From an uncultured Clostridium sp. (GTDB taxonomy: Bacteria > Bacillota > Clostridia > TANB77 > CAG-508), in NCBI GenBank assembly GCA_948473335.1, contig CAOKXF010000005.1:62001-126000 (forward strand): DNA of 64,000 bases, given 5' to 3'. The position numbers were made by a program, and so were the translations under genes. Shown one piece after another: positions 46,301-55,771 of this stretch. How positions within the stretch are numbered: the stretch's first letter is position 1; each line of letters begins with the position of its first letter. The notes under the pieces were generated by a model. It saw nothing but the letters and a program-made list of their open reading frames with translations, had not been told where the DNA came from and searched no databases.

Positions 46301-49300
46301 CTGATTTATCTTTTTCATAATATTCATTTGTATCATTAAATTGTTGTAATTTTTCTTTTTCATTTAAAGTTAAAATATTTATTTCTTTAATTTTTATTTC
46401 AGAATTTTCGCAAATCTCCCTTAGTACTTGTATATAGTGTTCTCCAAAATCAATAGCATATTCTCTATTAAATAATTCAGTACAATATTCTATATTCATG
46501 TCAAATTCTTTATTTTTATTAGGTATTATTTCTAATGATATATCAAATTTTGAAACATTTGATTTTGGTCTATAGTATTTTGCCTTTATTCCATCTAATT
46601 GAAATTCTGAATATTCATTATTTTGAAAAATAAACATTGTATCAAATAATATTCTCTTTCCATCTTCTTTTTGTAAATTTAACTTTTCATTTATAAATTC
46701 TAGTGGATATTCTTGATTATCATATGCATTTAAACACATTGTCTTTATATCATCTAGGTATTGTCTAAATGTCTTTTCTGTCTTTATTTTACTGCGTAAT
46801 GCCAATGTATTTACAAACATACCTATTACATTCTCTAATTCAGGTAGATATCTTCCTGTTATTGGTGTACCTACTATTATATCTCTCTGGTCAGTGTATT
46901 TTAATAATAAAATATAATAAGTTGCTAAGCAAATCATATATGGAGTACAGTTTAATTCTATTGCCATTTCATTTATTTTATTTACAATATTTGAATCTAT
47001 ACTCATTTTTTCGCTTGTTCCTATAAAGGTATTTTTACTTTGTCTTTTAAAAGTTGTTGGTAAATTTAAAGTTGGTAATTCTTCTTCAAATTGTTTCATC
47101 CAATAATCTTCTGATTTTCTAAATTTATTTAATTTTATTTTTTTATTTTCCCACTCTGCAAAATCTTTATATTCTATTTTTCCTTTTTCTAATTCTTCTC
47201 CATTATATATTTTACAAAGTTCATTCATTAATATATTTAATGATGTCCCATCACATATACTATGATGTATATCTATCATAAAAAACGCTCTTCCATCTTT
47301 TAATTCAGCTAATTCAAATCTAATTAATCGTGAAGAAATTAATTTAAATGGCTTTACGAAGTCTTTAAATATTTCCTTAAATTTATCTGTATTAAATTTT
47401 CTTACTTTTAATTTGTATGGTTCAAACTTTTCTATTTTTTGCATTATTTCATTATTTATTATTTCATATTTTGTTCTCAGTATAGAATGTCTCTCCATTA
47501 ATATATTTATACTCTTTTCTAATTTTTCTATGTCTGGAATATTTTCCAATATTATTCCACCTGATATATTATATAATGTAGAATTTTCATCAACAGCTGA
47601 TGCGTAATAAATTCTTTTTTGTGCTGATGATAAATTATAAAATTCCTTTTCTTTGTTTTCTGTAATTTTTATATTTTTTTGATTCTGTGGCAATTTTCGT
47701 ATATAATTTGATAACTTTTCTATAGTAAAATTTTTATAAATATCTTTTATACTTAATTCTACATTAAACATATCTGAAAGTTGTATTGCAAGAGACATTG
47801 CGAATAATGAATCTCCACCGTTTTCAAAAATGTAATCTTCTATATCAATTTCTTCTGTATGTAACATCTTTTTAACTAATTCTAATATTTTTTTGTCATC
47901 TTCATTTCTAGGTAGTCTTTTATTTGTTTTTTCTTTTATTTCTGGAATAGGTAATGATTTTCTATCTATTTTTCCATTTGGGGTATATGGCATTCTATCT
48001 ATTTGTATTATTTTACTTGGTACCATATATGTTGGTAATATTTCAAATAAATATGAAATTAATTCTTTTTCCTCTATTTTTTTATTTGAAATTATATATG
48101 CATACAACTGTTTCTTATTTTTTTCTCCATTTACTTGTATTACAACACAATTTGATATTTCTTCATATTTTAATATACTTTGTTCTATTTCTTCTAAATC
48201 AATTCGATATCCATTTAATTTAATTTGGAAGTCTAGTCTTCCTAAATGTATTAATTCTCCTTCATCATTCCAATAAACTAAATCATTTGTATTATATATT
48301 CTTTCGTTTGTATATTTAAAATTAATAAATTTATTATTTGTTAATTCTTTATTATTAAAATATCCTTTTGAAACTCCATCTCCTCCTATATATAAACAAC
48401 CAGGTGTATTTATTGGTAATAAATTCATATTATCATCTAATATATAACATGTAGTATTAGCTAATGGTTTCCCAATTGTTATTCTATTGTCAATTCTTTT
48501 TAAAGTCGACCATATTGTTGTTTCTGTTGGTCCATATGCATTATATATTTTTGCTTTTGTAATTTCTTGCAACTTTCTCAATAATGACAGTGGGAATGGC
48601 TCTCCTGCTAATATTATCTCTGTAAAACTTTTAAAGTAATTTGAATTTTCTGTATCCTCTAATAGTGCTAGTATTCTTGATGGTGTAGTTTGTATTATAG
48701 AAGCATTATTTTTCTCACATAATTTATTTAATAGTTCAGAATTTATTTGTTCTTTTTCTGAAGCTAATAATAATTTCATTCCATTTAATAAAGAACCATA
48801 TAATTCCAATTCAAATATGTCAAATGAAACTGTTGTTACTGAAAGCATTGTTTTTTTACTGTTAAAATCTAATTCTCTATTTACAGCATATATATAGTTT
48901 AATATATTTTTATGTGTTATTTCTACACCCTTTGGGTTTCCTGTAGAACCTGATGTATAAAGCATATATGCATTTTCATCTAATTCTATTTTGTTGTTAA
49001 TATTTGTCTTGTCTAAATTACTAAAATCTTCTTGATGGCTTACATTTATTTTTTTATATTCATTAGATAAAATTCCTTCTGTCTTATCACTAGTCAAAAC
49101 AATTTGAGTTTTACTATTTTCTAAAACATACTTTATTCTTTTTTTCGGATAATCTGGGTCTATTGGTATATATATAGCATTTGCCTTGATTGTTGCAATT
49201 ATTGCAATTATTAATTCAATTGTTCTGTCTACTAAAATTCCAATAGAATCATTTTTTGTAACTCCCTTATTAATTAAATATCTTGCTAATTTATTTGCTT

Positions 49301-50774
49301 TTTCATTTAATTCTTTATATGTAATCACTTTTTCTTGGCAAATCACAGCAACATTATCAGGAGTTTTTTCAACTTGCTCTTCAAATAAATCAACAATAGT
49401 CTTATCCCTTGGGTAGTCTACATAAGTATTATTAAATTCATTCAAAATTTTATTTTTTTCCTCATCTGTCACAATCTCAATATCTTTTTCCAAACAATTC
49501 TCGTTATTTAAAACTTGATTAATAATATGCAAAATTCTCTTATGCATATTATCAATATCCTCTTTTGAATATTTCTCAATTTGATAATCATATGCAACAT
49601 TTAATCTACCATTATCATCATTATCATGTAAATGAATATATATGCTATCTGAAATAGTATTTGAAGGTAACCACTCTACTTCATAAGGTATCTCTAATGT
49701 TCTGTCATTTGCCTTCGTAACTTGATATGATAGCATTATATCAAAAAGAACTGGAATTGTACTATCCTTTTTCCTTAAATCCTCTAATAACATTTGATAT
49801 GGGTATTTTTGATATCTAAGCATACTTAATGAACTTTGTGCTATTTGTTTTGCACAAGATATAAAATCACTATTCTCTTCTATTTTTATACGTAAAGGTG
49901 CTGTATTAATAAACATTCCTGTTGTATGCTTTTCCTTAAAATTCGTTCTATTTAATATTGGTGTCCCTATTACAAAATCTTTTAAATTACTTACTCTACT
50001 TAAATATATAGCATATATAGCCATAAAGAAATTAAAATTTGATATTTTATTTTTTTTACAAAGTTCTGTTATTCCATTTAATATCTCTTCATTTAGTATA
50101 TATTCTTCTCTTAATGACTTCCCTGAATTTTCTGTATTAGCTTTACTTTTTATACTTGGAATAGTTGCTACTTCTGGAATGTCTTTGTACACATTGTTCC
50201 AATATTCTTTATCTTTTATGAATTTACTACTTTCCTCATATTCTTTTTCATCTTTTATATAATCTTCGTATGAAAATTCTTTTATTTCTATATTTTCATT
50301 TTTTTTGATTTTTGAATAATTATCTACTATCTCTGTTCCCATTAGTGAAAATGTTCCTGCATCAGAAATAATATGGTGCGCTATTATTATAAATCCCCCA
50401 TATCCATTGCCTAATTTGAATAATTTATATTTAAATAAGTTTTCTTCTTCTATATTAAATATTTCTCTTGATAATTCTGTAGCAACTTTTTTTAATTCTT
50501 CTTTATTTTTTAGATTTAATATCTCAAATTTTTTTTCTTCTACTTCCGTAAAATATTGTACTAGTTTTCCTTCTTGTATTTTGAATTTTAATCCAAAACT
50601 TTTATTGTTTTTTAAATATGTGTTTATTGCTTTTTCTAATGTGTCTAATTCTATATTTTGTTTTATTGTTAGTGTTGCTGCTATGTTGTTTACATCTGTT
50701 CCTGTGAAGAATTGTTCTGTTGCCCATATGCTTTTTTGTGGGTTTGTTAATTCATATATTTCTTTATTTTCCAT
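43380..50774 (-). CDS. Dimodular nonribosomal peptide synthetase C-A-T-C-A-T-R (reductase release)
   Basis: This 2464-residue megaenzyme contains, in order: C1 (about 1-440, HHIISDAG near 135), A1 (about 455-940, YTSGSTGNPKG near 608), T1 (about 950-1025, GGDSL near 986), C2 (about 1045-1470, HHSICDG near 1170), A2 (about 1490-1960, YTSGSTGKPKG near 1635), T2 (about 1970-2045, GADSL near 2010) and a short-chain-type reductase (about 2085-2464, GATGFVG near 2090, Tyr-x3-Lys near 2258). No thioesterase or epimerase is present. Two amino acids should be joined and released by reduction as a dipeptide aldehyde. The first C domain suggests N-acylation of the first residue, as in lipoinitiation. 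A pyrazinone forms if the amine is free. There is no MbtH or phosphopantetheinyl transferase gene in the window. Confidence 0.96.
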   Translation of the reverse strand: MENKEIYELTNPQKSIWATEQFFTGTDVNNIAATLTIKQNIELDTLEKAINTYLKNNKSFGLKFKIQEGKLVQYFTEVEEKKFEILNLKNKEELKKVATELSREIFNIEEENLFKYKLFKLGNGYGGFIIIAHHIISDAGTFSLMGTEIVDNYSKIKKNENIEIKEFSYEDYIKDEKEYEESSKFIKDKEYWNNVYKDIPEVATIPSIKSKANTENSGKSLREEYILNEEILNGITELCKKNKISNFNFFMAIYAIYLSRVSNLKDFVIGTPILNRTNFKEKHTTGMFINTAPLRIKIEENSDFISCAKQIAQSSLSMLRYQKYPYQMLLEDLRKKDSTIPVLFDIMLSYQVTKANDRTLEIPYEVEWLPSNTISDSIYIHLHDNDDNGRLNVAYDYQIEKYSKEDIDNMHKRILHIINQVLNNENCLEKDIEIVTDEEKNKILNEFNNTYVDYPRDKTIVDLFEEQVEKTPDNVAVICQEKVITYKELNEKANKLARYLINKGVTKNDSIGILVDRTIELIIAIIATIKANAIYIPIDPDYPKKRIKYVLENSKTQIVLTSDKTEGILSNEYKKINVSHQEDFSNLDKTNINNKIELDENAYMLYTSGSTGNPKGVEITHKNILNYIYAVNRELDFNSKKTMLSVTTVSFDIFELELYGSLLNGMKLLLASEKEQINSELLNKLCEKNNASIIQTTPSRILALLEDTENSNYFKSFTEIILAGEPFPLSLLRKLQEITKAKIYNAYGPTETTIWSTLKRIDNRITIGKPLANTTCYILDDNMNLLPINTPGCLYIGGDGVSKGYFNNKELTNNKFINFKYTNERIYNTNDLVYWNDEGELIHLGRLDFQIKLNGYRIDLEEIEQSILKYEEISNCVVIQVNGEKNKKQLYAYIISNKKIEEKELISYLFEILPTYMVPSKIIQIDRMPYTPNGKIDRKSLPIPEIKEKTNKRLPRNEDDKKILELVKKMLHTEEIDIEDYIFENGGDSLFAMSLAIQLSDMFNVELSIKDIYKNFTIEKLSNYIRKLPQNQKNIKITENKEKEFYNLSSAQKRIYYASAVDENSTLYNISGGIILENIPDIEKLEKSINILMERHSILRTKYEIINNEIMQKIEKFEPYKLKVRKFNTDKFKEIFKDFVKPFKLISSRLIRFELAELKDGRAFFMIDIHHSICDGTSLNILMNELCKIYNGEELEKGKIEYKDFAEWENKKIKLNKFRKSEDYWMKQFEEELPTLNLPTTFKRQSKNTFIGTSEKMSIDSNIVNKINEMAIELNCTPYMICLATYYILLLKYTDQRDIIVGTPITGRYLPELENVIGMFVNTLALRSKIKTEKTFRQYLDDIKTMCLNAYDNQEYPLEFINEKLNLQKEDGKRILFDTMFIFQNNEYSEFQLDGIKAKYYRPKSNVSKFDISLEIIPNKNKEFDMNIEYCTELFNREYAIDFGEHYIQVLREICENSEIKIKEINILTLNEKEKLQQFNDTNEYYEKDKSVIKIFEEQAKNNPEKTAIIFKDKLITYKELNEMANGLAKELLKSGIETKNVIGILLQRSESVIISMLAALKVGCAYMLIDPNLPNDRIEYMLEDSKAATLITQDTEKYVKSKNKIFIDRQINKLESNINISDSIENPFSIIYTSGSTGKPKGVMLKNQGVINMLLSYKKILNTDICNNFLSMSTVSFDMFMVETMVPLLSGKTIILTTEEEQKIPVYTSKLMLKHNVDFILTTPSRMELFLVNQLNECIEKVKIIQLGGEVFTTELKERLQKVTKANIYNGYGPTEITACCSSKKIEENISIGRPFCNTKIYVLNEDNNICPINVPGEICVAGDGVSLGYINKEELTQKVFIENPFGKGYMYKTGDIGQINKDNELIYVDRKDSQIKIRGLRVELSEIEKQILNTIKVKNCAVIYKKDKGYISAFICANEKINISDARKKLTRKLPLYMVPKYIVQIDEMPLTPNGKINKKILEKYKNEDIEIIEYVEPRTEQEKLFCKIWEKLLNKKIGIENDIFEFGADSLLAIKFKTELLAHNIEVSYSDLFKYKTIKSFCENSRIKKTENDEKYDYTNINKILEKNNINNLKNIEKNKNNNVLLFGATGFVGMHIIDSFVKNDNGKIYCVVRDKNNKSAQERFVEILHFYFGEELDKYIGNRILILKGNILKENFELSNKNFNNLIDNVNIVINSAALVKHYGDEEKFIEINVNSTKNIIDFCNEYKKRLIQISSLSVSGNSSLDGNAENRKQEEEMTYTEMDLYKGQQLNNVYIKSKFIAERLILENISKGLDAQILRLGNITSRYKDGLFQINPDENAFANKIKSFIKLGIIPEYLLNSYMEFTPVDICANAIIKVIQNNVPEISVLHIYDNEHVYLNKFVEYLKLNNINMKIVNQNDFKEEVERILKQESENKLLEGIINDFDKDKKVLYTSNVDIVSEFTRAYLYKIGFIWPKIENEYMSKYFKYLEKVDFFDTK

Positions 50775-50806
50775 TTATCTTCCTTTCACTATGGTATTTG
50801 TAAATA

Positions 50807-50834
50807 ATTATATCATTTTTGTCAAACTTTGCAA
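50807..50834 (-). promoter_or_regulatory. NRPS promoter
   Basis: On the minus strand TTGCAA (50829-50834) and TATAAT (50807-50812) are 16 bp apart, 33 bp before the NRPS start codon. The gene seems driven by a plain sigma-A promoter; no operator is evident. Confidence 0.65.
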
Positions 50835-50963
50835 TCATTTTTTACCAATATTTTACTTTATATTGCAAATTACTTGGTTTTTTTTATTAAAAATGATATA
50901 CTCTCTAAAATAATATTTTTAAATTTTATATAATTATAATATTATTAAATGGAGGAATATATG

Positions 50964-51533
50964 ATGAATATTATTCTAGCTTCGACATCTCCTAGGAGAA
51001 AAGAACTCTTAGAAAAATTAAATATTAATTTTTCTGTTATGAATAGTAATAGTGATGAGACTCTTATAAAAGATTTGTCTCTTGAAGAACAGTCTAAACA
51101 TTTAGCTCTAAATAAGGCAAAATCTGTTTTTAATAAGACTTCAGGTGATAGAATTGTTATAGGTGCTGATACTATAATTTTTAAAAATGGTGTATATTAT
51201 GGAAAACCTACGTCATATGCTAATGCTTTTGATATTATTTTAGACCTTATGGATGATACTCATCAAGTATCTACTGGTCTTGCTATTCTAATTGAAAAAA
51301 ATGGGAATTATTATGAATTTTTAGATTGTGATATTTCTAATGTTCATATAGTAAAAATGTCTTCAGATGAAATTAATAATTGGCTTTCCTTAGGTAAACA
51401 TATTGATAAAGCTGGTGCTTATTCTGTTCAAGATGAATTTTCTAAATTTATTGATAGAATTGATGGAAATTATAATTCAATTGTTGGATTACCTCTTCAT
51501 TTAGTCTATAAGATAATTTCAAATTTTATTTAA
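50964..51533 (+). CDS. maf: Maf family nucleotide pyrophosphatase
   Basis: The 189-residue protein has the Maf start MNIILASTSPRRKELL, the SxxxDE pattern in NSNSDETL, the VIGADTI motif (active-site Asp) and a KAGAYSVQDEF motif. Maf proteins hydrolyse dTTP, UTP and modified nucleotides as house-cleaning enzymes and affect septum formation. The ATG at 50964 is 8 bases after GGAGG; 50961 is also possible. It is divergent from the NRPS. Confidence 0.93.
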   Translation: MNIILASTSPRRKELLEKLNINFSVMNSNSDETLIKDLSLEEQSKHLALNKAKSVFNKTSGDRIVIGADTIIFKNGVYYGKPTSYANAFDIILDLMDDTHQVSTGLAILIEKNGNYYEFLDCDISNVHIVKMSSDEINNWLSLGKHIDKAGAYSVQDEFSKFIDRIDGNYNSIVGLPLHLVYKIISNFI

Positions 51534-51635
51534 CTTCTTTTTAAAATAAACAATAATATTTTATATATTTGTTGTTTATTTTTATTGTTTTTGTTCAAAA
51601 TAATAAATAAGTATTGATTATTTTTGGAGGCTAAT

Positions 51636-52766
51636 ATGAAAACTAAAAAAAGGAATTTAAAAACATTTTTAATTGTTTCTTCTATATTATTTATTTTATA
51701 TTTTATTTTTTCTTTTGTTTATATTACATACATTGATAAGGATACTTCTAATTCTCCTAATTATAAATTAAATAAAGTACAGTCCACAGTTGATACTCAA
51801 ACTATTGAAAACGTTATTACAAAAGGGACAAGTGTTTCCAATATGATAGAAATTGTCTCTAAATCTGTTGTTGGTATTTCCAAACTAAAAAACAATAATA
51901 CTTCTATTTTTTCTGCTAATTTCTCTACTGAACTTGGAATTGGCACTGGTATAATCGTATCAGAAAATGGATATATATTAAGTAATTGTCATGTTACTGG
52001 TGAAAAATACAGTTCATGCTATGTTACCCTTGATAATGGAAATGTATATACTGCAAATGTTGTTTGGTCTGATATTGATTTAGATCTATCTATTTGCAAA
52101 ATTAATGTAAATGGTCTTACACCCGTTGTATTCGGTGATTCTAGCTCAATTAAGGTTGGGCAATCTGTTTATGCCATTGGTAATCCTATTGGTTTTGAAT
52201 TTAGAAGAACTGTTACTTCTGGCATTATTAGTGCTACAAATCGTACTATTCGTATTCAAGAAAATGAAATTGATTCATATATGACTGATTTAATTCAAAC
52301 AGATGCTACCATAAATCCTGGTAATAGTGGCGGTCCTCTTCTTCTTGCTGATGGTAGTGTAATTGGCATTAATACTGTAAAAGTTTCTTCTGCTGAAGGT
52401 ATTGGTTTTGCTGTTCCTACTAATGTTATACTACCAGTTATAAATAGTTTTATATCTTCTAATACATTTAATGAAGCATATATTGGAATTTCTGCTTATG
52501 ACTCTAATGTAATTCCATATCTTTCAAGTTCTCCTCGTTCTTTTTCTTCTGGTATATATATAGCTCAAATTACATCAGCAAGTCCTGCTACTTCATCAGA
52601 TTTAAAAATAGGAGATATTATTAATTCTGTTGATAATATTGAACTATACACAATGAATGATTTAAAATCTTATATATATACTAAGAAACCAGGAGATACT
52701 ATTGTTTTCAATATTTCTAGAGGAAAAATTAATAAAGAAATCTCTATCACGTTAGGAAAAAAATAA
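51636..52766 (+). CDS. HtrA-like serine protease, second copy
   Basis: The 376-residue protein has an N-terminal transmembrane helix (about 10-30), a trypsin-like domain with His119 (SNCHV), Asp150 (LDLSIC context) and Ser231 (NPGNSGGP), and one C-terminal PDZ domain (about 290-370). It is shorter and more divergent than the copy at 2353-3585. ATG 51636 follows TGGAGG. Like its relative it should face the outer side of the membrane and act on misfolded envelope proteins. Confidence 0.94.
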   Translation: MKTKKRNLKTFLIVSSILFILYFIFSFVYITYIDKDTSNSPNYKLNKVQSTVDTQTIENVITKGTSVSNMIEIVSKSVVGISKLKNNNTSIFSANFSTELGIGTGIIVSENGYILSNCHVTGEKYSSCYVTLDNGNVYTANVVWSDIDLDLSICKINVNGLTPVVFGDSSSIKVGQSVYAIGNPIGFEFRRTVTSGIISATNRTIRIQENEIDSYMTDLIQTDATINPGNSGGPLLLADGSVIGINTVKVSSAEGIGFAVPTNVILPVINSFISSNTFNEAYIGISAYDSNVIPYLSSSPRSFSSGIYIAQITSASPATSSDLKIGDIINSVDNIELYTMNDLKSYIYTKKPGDTIVFNISRGKINKEISITLGKK

Positions 52767-52774
52767 TATAATTT

Positions 52775-52829
52775 AAAAAGTAATTTTTTTGAAAACTAAA
52801 CTATATATTTTCGAAAAAATTACTTTTTT
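52775..52829 (+). terminator. Terminator after htrA copy 2
   Basis: Arms AAAAAGTAATTTTTT and AAAAAATTACTTTTT form a long stem that is A/T-rich; a T-run ends it. It can work in both directions toward ylmH. Confidence 0.7.
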
Positions 52830-52864
52830 AATACAATAAATATAAAATTAAACAAATAACATTT

Positions 52865-53644
52865 TTATATATATTTTTTTAAATTAATACTCAATCTTTT
52901 TGTTTTTGGATTTTCTCTTACATCATTTATTATATATTTTCCGCTTCCTCTTACAATAATAATATCTCCTATATTTACTTGCTTAGATAATTTATATTCA
53001 TATTTACAATTAATTGACACTTTCTCACTTTTAATGAGTTCTTCTGCTTTATTTCGTGAGCATTTTGCAATCTCTGAAACTATACTATCTAATCTCATAG
53101 AATTTGCATGAATATTTATTTCTTGCATTTCTGGTCCCTTAGAATTAACCTCTGATAATTTTATTATTTCTATTTCTGATTTTTTAAATTTGGTAAATTC
53201 TTTTAATGAATTTTTTATATATTCAGCATTTTCTTTTAGTACTATTATATAGGCTTCATCTTCATAAACAATGATATCTCCTATTCTTTCGCGAATTAAA
53301 CCTAATCTCATAAGACTTGATAAATAATCACCATGCTTGTATTTTCCTTTTAATTCATTAGGCAATTTTACTTTTATCGCATTTATAATATTATCTAAAT
53401 TACTTTCTATAATTTCTTCATCTAACTTGTCTGGAAATAAAATTAATATTTTACTTTCTGCTTCTTTAAATCCTCCACTAAATATATAATTTTTTATTTT
53501 TAATTCATTTAATCTTTTTTGTATTATTTGTTTTTGATATAAATTCAAAAATTCTGTATTTACAATTTTATTTTTTGTTTTGCAAGTTCTAATTTTATCA
53601 TCTAATTTTGCTATTATTAATTTTTCATTTTCTGCTGTATCCAT
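52865..53644 (-). CDS. ylmH: RNA-binding protein YlmH (S4 domain)
   Basis: The 259-residue protein has an N-terminal region of the YlmH/DivIVA-cluster family (FSGGFKEAESKILILFP motif) and a C-terminal S4 RNA-binding domain (about 185-245, with RLDSIVSEIAKCSRNKAEELI). Relatives help with cell division and ribosome quality control of stalled large subunits. Here it is away from the ftsZ/divIVA cluster. It has GGAGG just upstream of the start. It follows topA after a hairpin. Confidence 0.9.
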   Translation of the reverse strand: MDTAENEKLIIAKLDDKIRTCKTKNKIVNTEFLNLYQKQIIQKRLNELKIKNYIFSGGFKEAESKILILFPDKLDEEIIESNLDNIINAIKVKLPNELKGKYKHGDYLSSLMRLGLIRERIGDIIVYEDEAYIIVLKENAEYIKNSLKEFTKFKKSEIEIIKLSEVNSKGPEMQEINIHANSMRLDSIVSEIAKCSRNKAEELIKSEKVSINCKYEYKLSKQVNIGDIIIVRGSGKYIINDVRENPKTKRLSINLKKYI

Positions 53645-53680
53645 ACATCCTCCATTATTTTTTATATAGATTGATTTTTA

Positions 53681-53721
53681 AAGCTAAGATTCTACGAACT
53701 TTTTTCGTTAAATCTTAGCTT
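53681..53721 (-). terminator. Hairpin after topA
   Basis: A perfect 11-bp stem AAGCTAAGATT/AATCTTAGCTT encloses a 19-base loop that itself can pair. The tract that follows on the minus strand is A-rich, so termination may be weak. Confidence 0.5.
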
Positions 53722-53734
53722 GATTTTATATTTC

Positions 53735-55720
53735 TTATTTATATTCTTCTTTTTTAGGCTTATTCCATGAAATATAATCACAAGATTTTGGATTATTTTC
53801 ACAAATATAATATCTCCTTTTTCTTTTTGTTTTTCTTATTTGAATCTTTCCTCCACATTTTGGACATAGTTCTTCAATTGTCTCTATTATTGGTTTTGCA
53901 TTTTTACATTCTGGATATCCTGGACAAGCTAAAAATCTTCCATATCTTCCATATTTATAAACCATCATTCTTCCACATAGTTCACATTGTACATCTGATA
54001 CCTCTTCTTCTAGCTCTACATGTTCTAATTCTTTTTCTACTTTTTCAAGTGTTTTTGAAAATGGACCATAAAAGTCTCTAATTGTATCTTTCCACTTTTG
54101 TTTCCCATCTGCTATTTCATCAAATTTATTTTCTATATTTGCTGTAAATTCTACATTTATTACATCTGAAAAATTCTCAACCAATAACTTATTTACTACT
54201 TTTCCTAGTTCAGTCGGTAATAGTTGTTTTTGTTCTTTTTCTATATATCTTCTTTCTAATATCGTAGTTATAGTTGGTGAATATGTGCTTGGCCTTCCTA
54301 TTCCTTTTTCTTCTAATGCCTTTACAAGACTTGCTTCTGTATATCTTGCTGGTGGTTCTGTAAAGCTCTGTTTTGATTCCAATTTTTCTTTCTTTACTTC
54401 TTCTTTTTCTTGTAATTCAGGTAATGCTTCGTCTTCATCTTCTTTTTTATCATCTGTTCCTTCTACATATAATGTCATAAATCCTTTAAATTTTAATGTA
54501 CTTCCATTGGATTTAAAATCATAATTATTTGCTTTTATTGTTACAGCTACAGTATCATAAATCGCTGCACTCATTTGACTTGCCATAAATCTATTATATA
54601 TTAGTTTATATAATTTATACTGATCTTTTGTTAATGATTCTTTTATTTTTTCTGGTTCTAAATCTGCATATGTTGGTCTTATACCTTCATGTGCATCTTG
54701 TGCATCTTTGTTTGTTTTATAATATCTATTTTCATAATAATTCTCACCATATGTTTTTAGTATATGCTCTTTTGCTGTTGCTCTTGCCTCTTCTGATATC
54801 CTTGTTGAATCTGTTCTCATATATGTTATTAATCCTATTGTTCCTTTTTCTTTTACATTTACTCCTTCATATAATCCTTGAGCTACTGACATTGTTTTTT
54901 TCAATGTAAAACCTAATTTTCTTGATGCTTCTTGCTGCATTGTACTTGTTGTAAATGGCGGTGCTGGTGTCTTTTTCTTTTCACTTTTTTTGATTTCTTC
55001 TATTATATATTTTGCATTTTCTATGTCTTTTAAAATTTCATCTACTTCTTGCTTTGTGTGTATTTCTTGTTTCTTTCCATTTTTTCCATAAAATTTAGCT
55101 TGAAAAGTTTTCTTATTTTTCTTCTCTAATAATTGCGCATATATATTCCAATATTCTTCTGGTACAAATCTTTCTATTTCTTCTTCTCTTTCTACTATTA
55201 GCTTTACTGCTACTGACTGTACTCTTCCTGCAGATAATCCTTTTTTTACCTTTTTCCATAATAGTGGACTAATTTTATATCCTACAATTCTGTCTAATAC
55301 TCTTCTAGCTTGTTGTGCATCTACTAAATTTACATCTATATCTCTTGGTTCTTTTATTGCTTTTTGCACTGCTGTTTTTGTAATTTCATTAAATGTAACT
55401 CTTGCTTGCTTGCTTTTCTCAGTATCTAATATATGTGATAAATGCCATGCTATTGCTTCTCCTTCACGGTCAGGGTCAGTTGCTAAATATATTTTTTTAG
55501 CATCTTTTGCTTCTTTTTTTAATGTTTTTATTAAATCCCCTTTTCCTCTAATATTAATATACTCTGGTTCAAAATCTTTTTCTACGTCTACTCCTATTTT
55601 TGATTTTGGTAAGTCTCTTATGTGTCCCATTGATGCTATTACTTTTGTACTCCCACCTAGAAATTTTTTTATGGTGTTTGCTTTTGCTGGTGATTCTACT
55701 ATTATTAATTTGTCTGCCAT
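53735..55720 (-). CDS. topA: DNA topoisomerase I
   Basis: The 661-residue type IA enzyme relaxes negative supercoils. The TOPRIM domain lies at about 1-115 (IVESPAKA, TDPDREGEA), the active-site Tyr is in GLITYMRTDSTR (about 296), and two C-terminal zinc ribbons are seen: CELCGRMMVYKYGRYGRFLAC and CPKCGGKIQIRKTKRKRRYYIC types. It is slightly shorter than the Bacillus enzyme, with two rather than three ribbons. AGGAGG-type GGGAGG precedes the start. Confidence 0.97.
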   Translation of the reverse strand: MADKLIIVESPAKANTIKKFLGGSTKVIASMGHIRDLPKSKIGVDVEKDFEPEYINIRGKGDLIKTLKKEAKDAKKIYLATDPDREGEAIAWHLSHILDTEKSKQARVTFNEITKTAVQKAIKEPRDIDVNLVDAQQARRVLDRIVGYKISPLLWKKVKKGLSAGRVQSVAVKLIVEREEEIERFVPEEYWNIYAQLLEKKNKKTFQAKFYGKNGKKQEIHTKQEVDEILKDIENAKYIIEEIKKSEKKKTPAPPFTTSTMQQEASRKLGFTLKKTMSVAQGLYEGVNVKEKGTIGLITYMRTDSTRISEEARATAKEHILKTYGENYYENRYYKTNKDAQDAHEGIRPTYADLEPEKIKESLTKDQYKLYKLIYNRFMASQMSAAIYDTVAVTIKANNYDFKSNGSTLKFKGFMTLYVEGTDDKKEDEDEALPELQEKEEVKKEKLESKQSFTEPPARYTEASLVKALEEKGIGRPSTYSPTITTILERRYIEKEQKQLLPTELGKVVNKLLVENFSDVINVEFTANIENKFDEIADGKQKWKDTIRDFYGPFSKTLEKVEKELEHVELEEEVSDVQCELCGRMMVYKYGRYGRFLACPGYPECKNAKPIIETIEELCPKCGGKIQIRKTKRKRRYYICENNPKSCDYISWNKPKKEEYK

Positions 55721-55771
55721 TTTTTACCTCCCATTCTTAGTATTCCTTAGTTGTTTTCTATTTTACTATTT

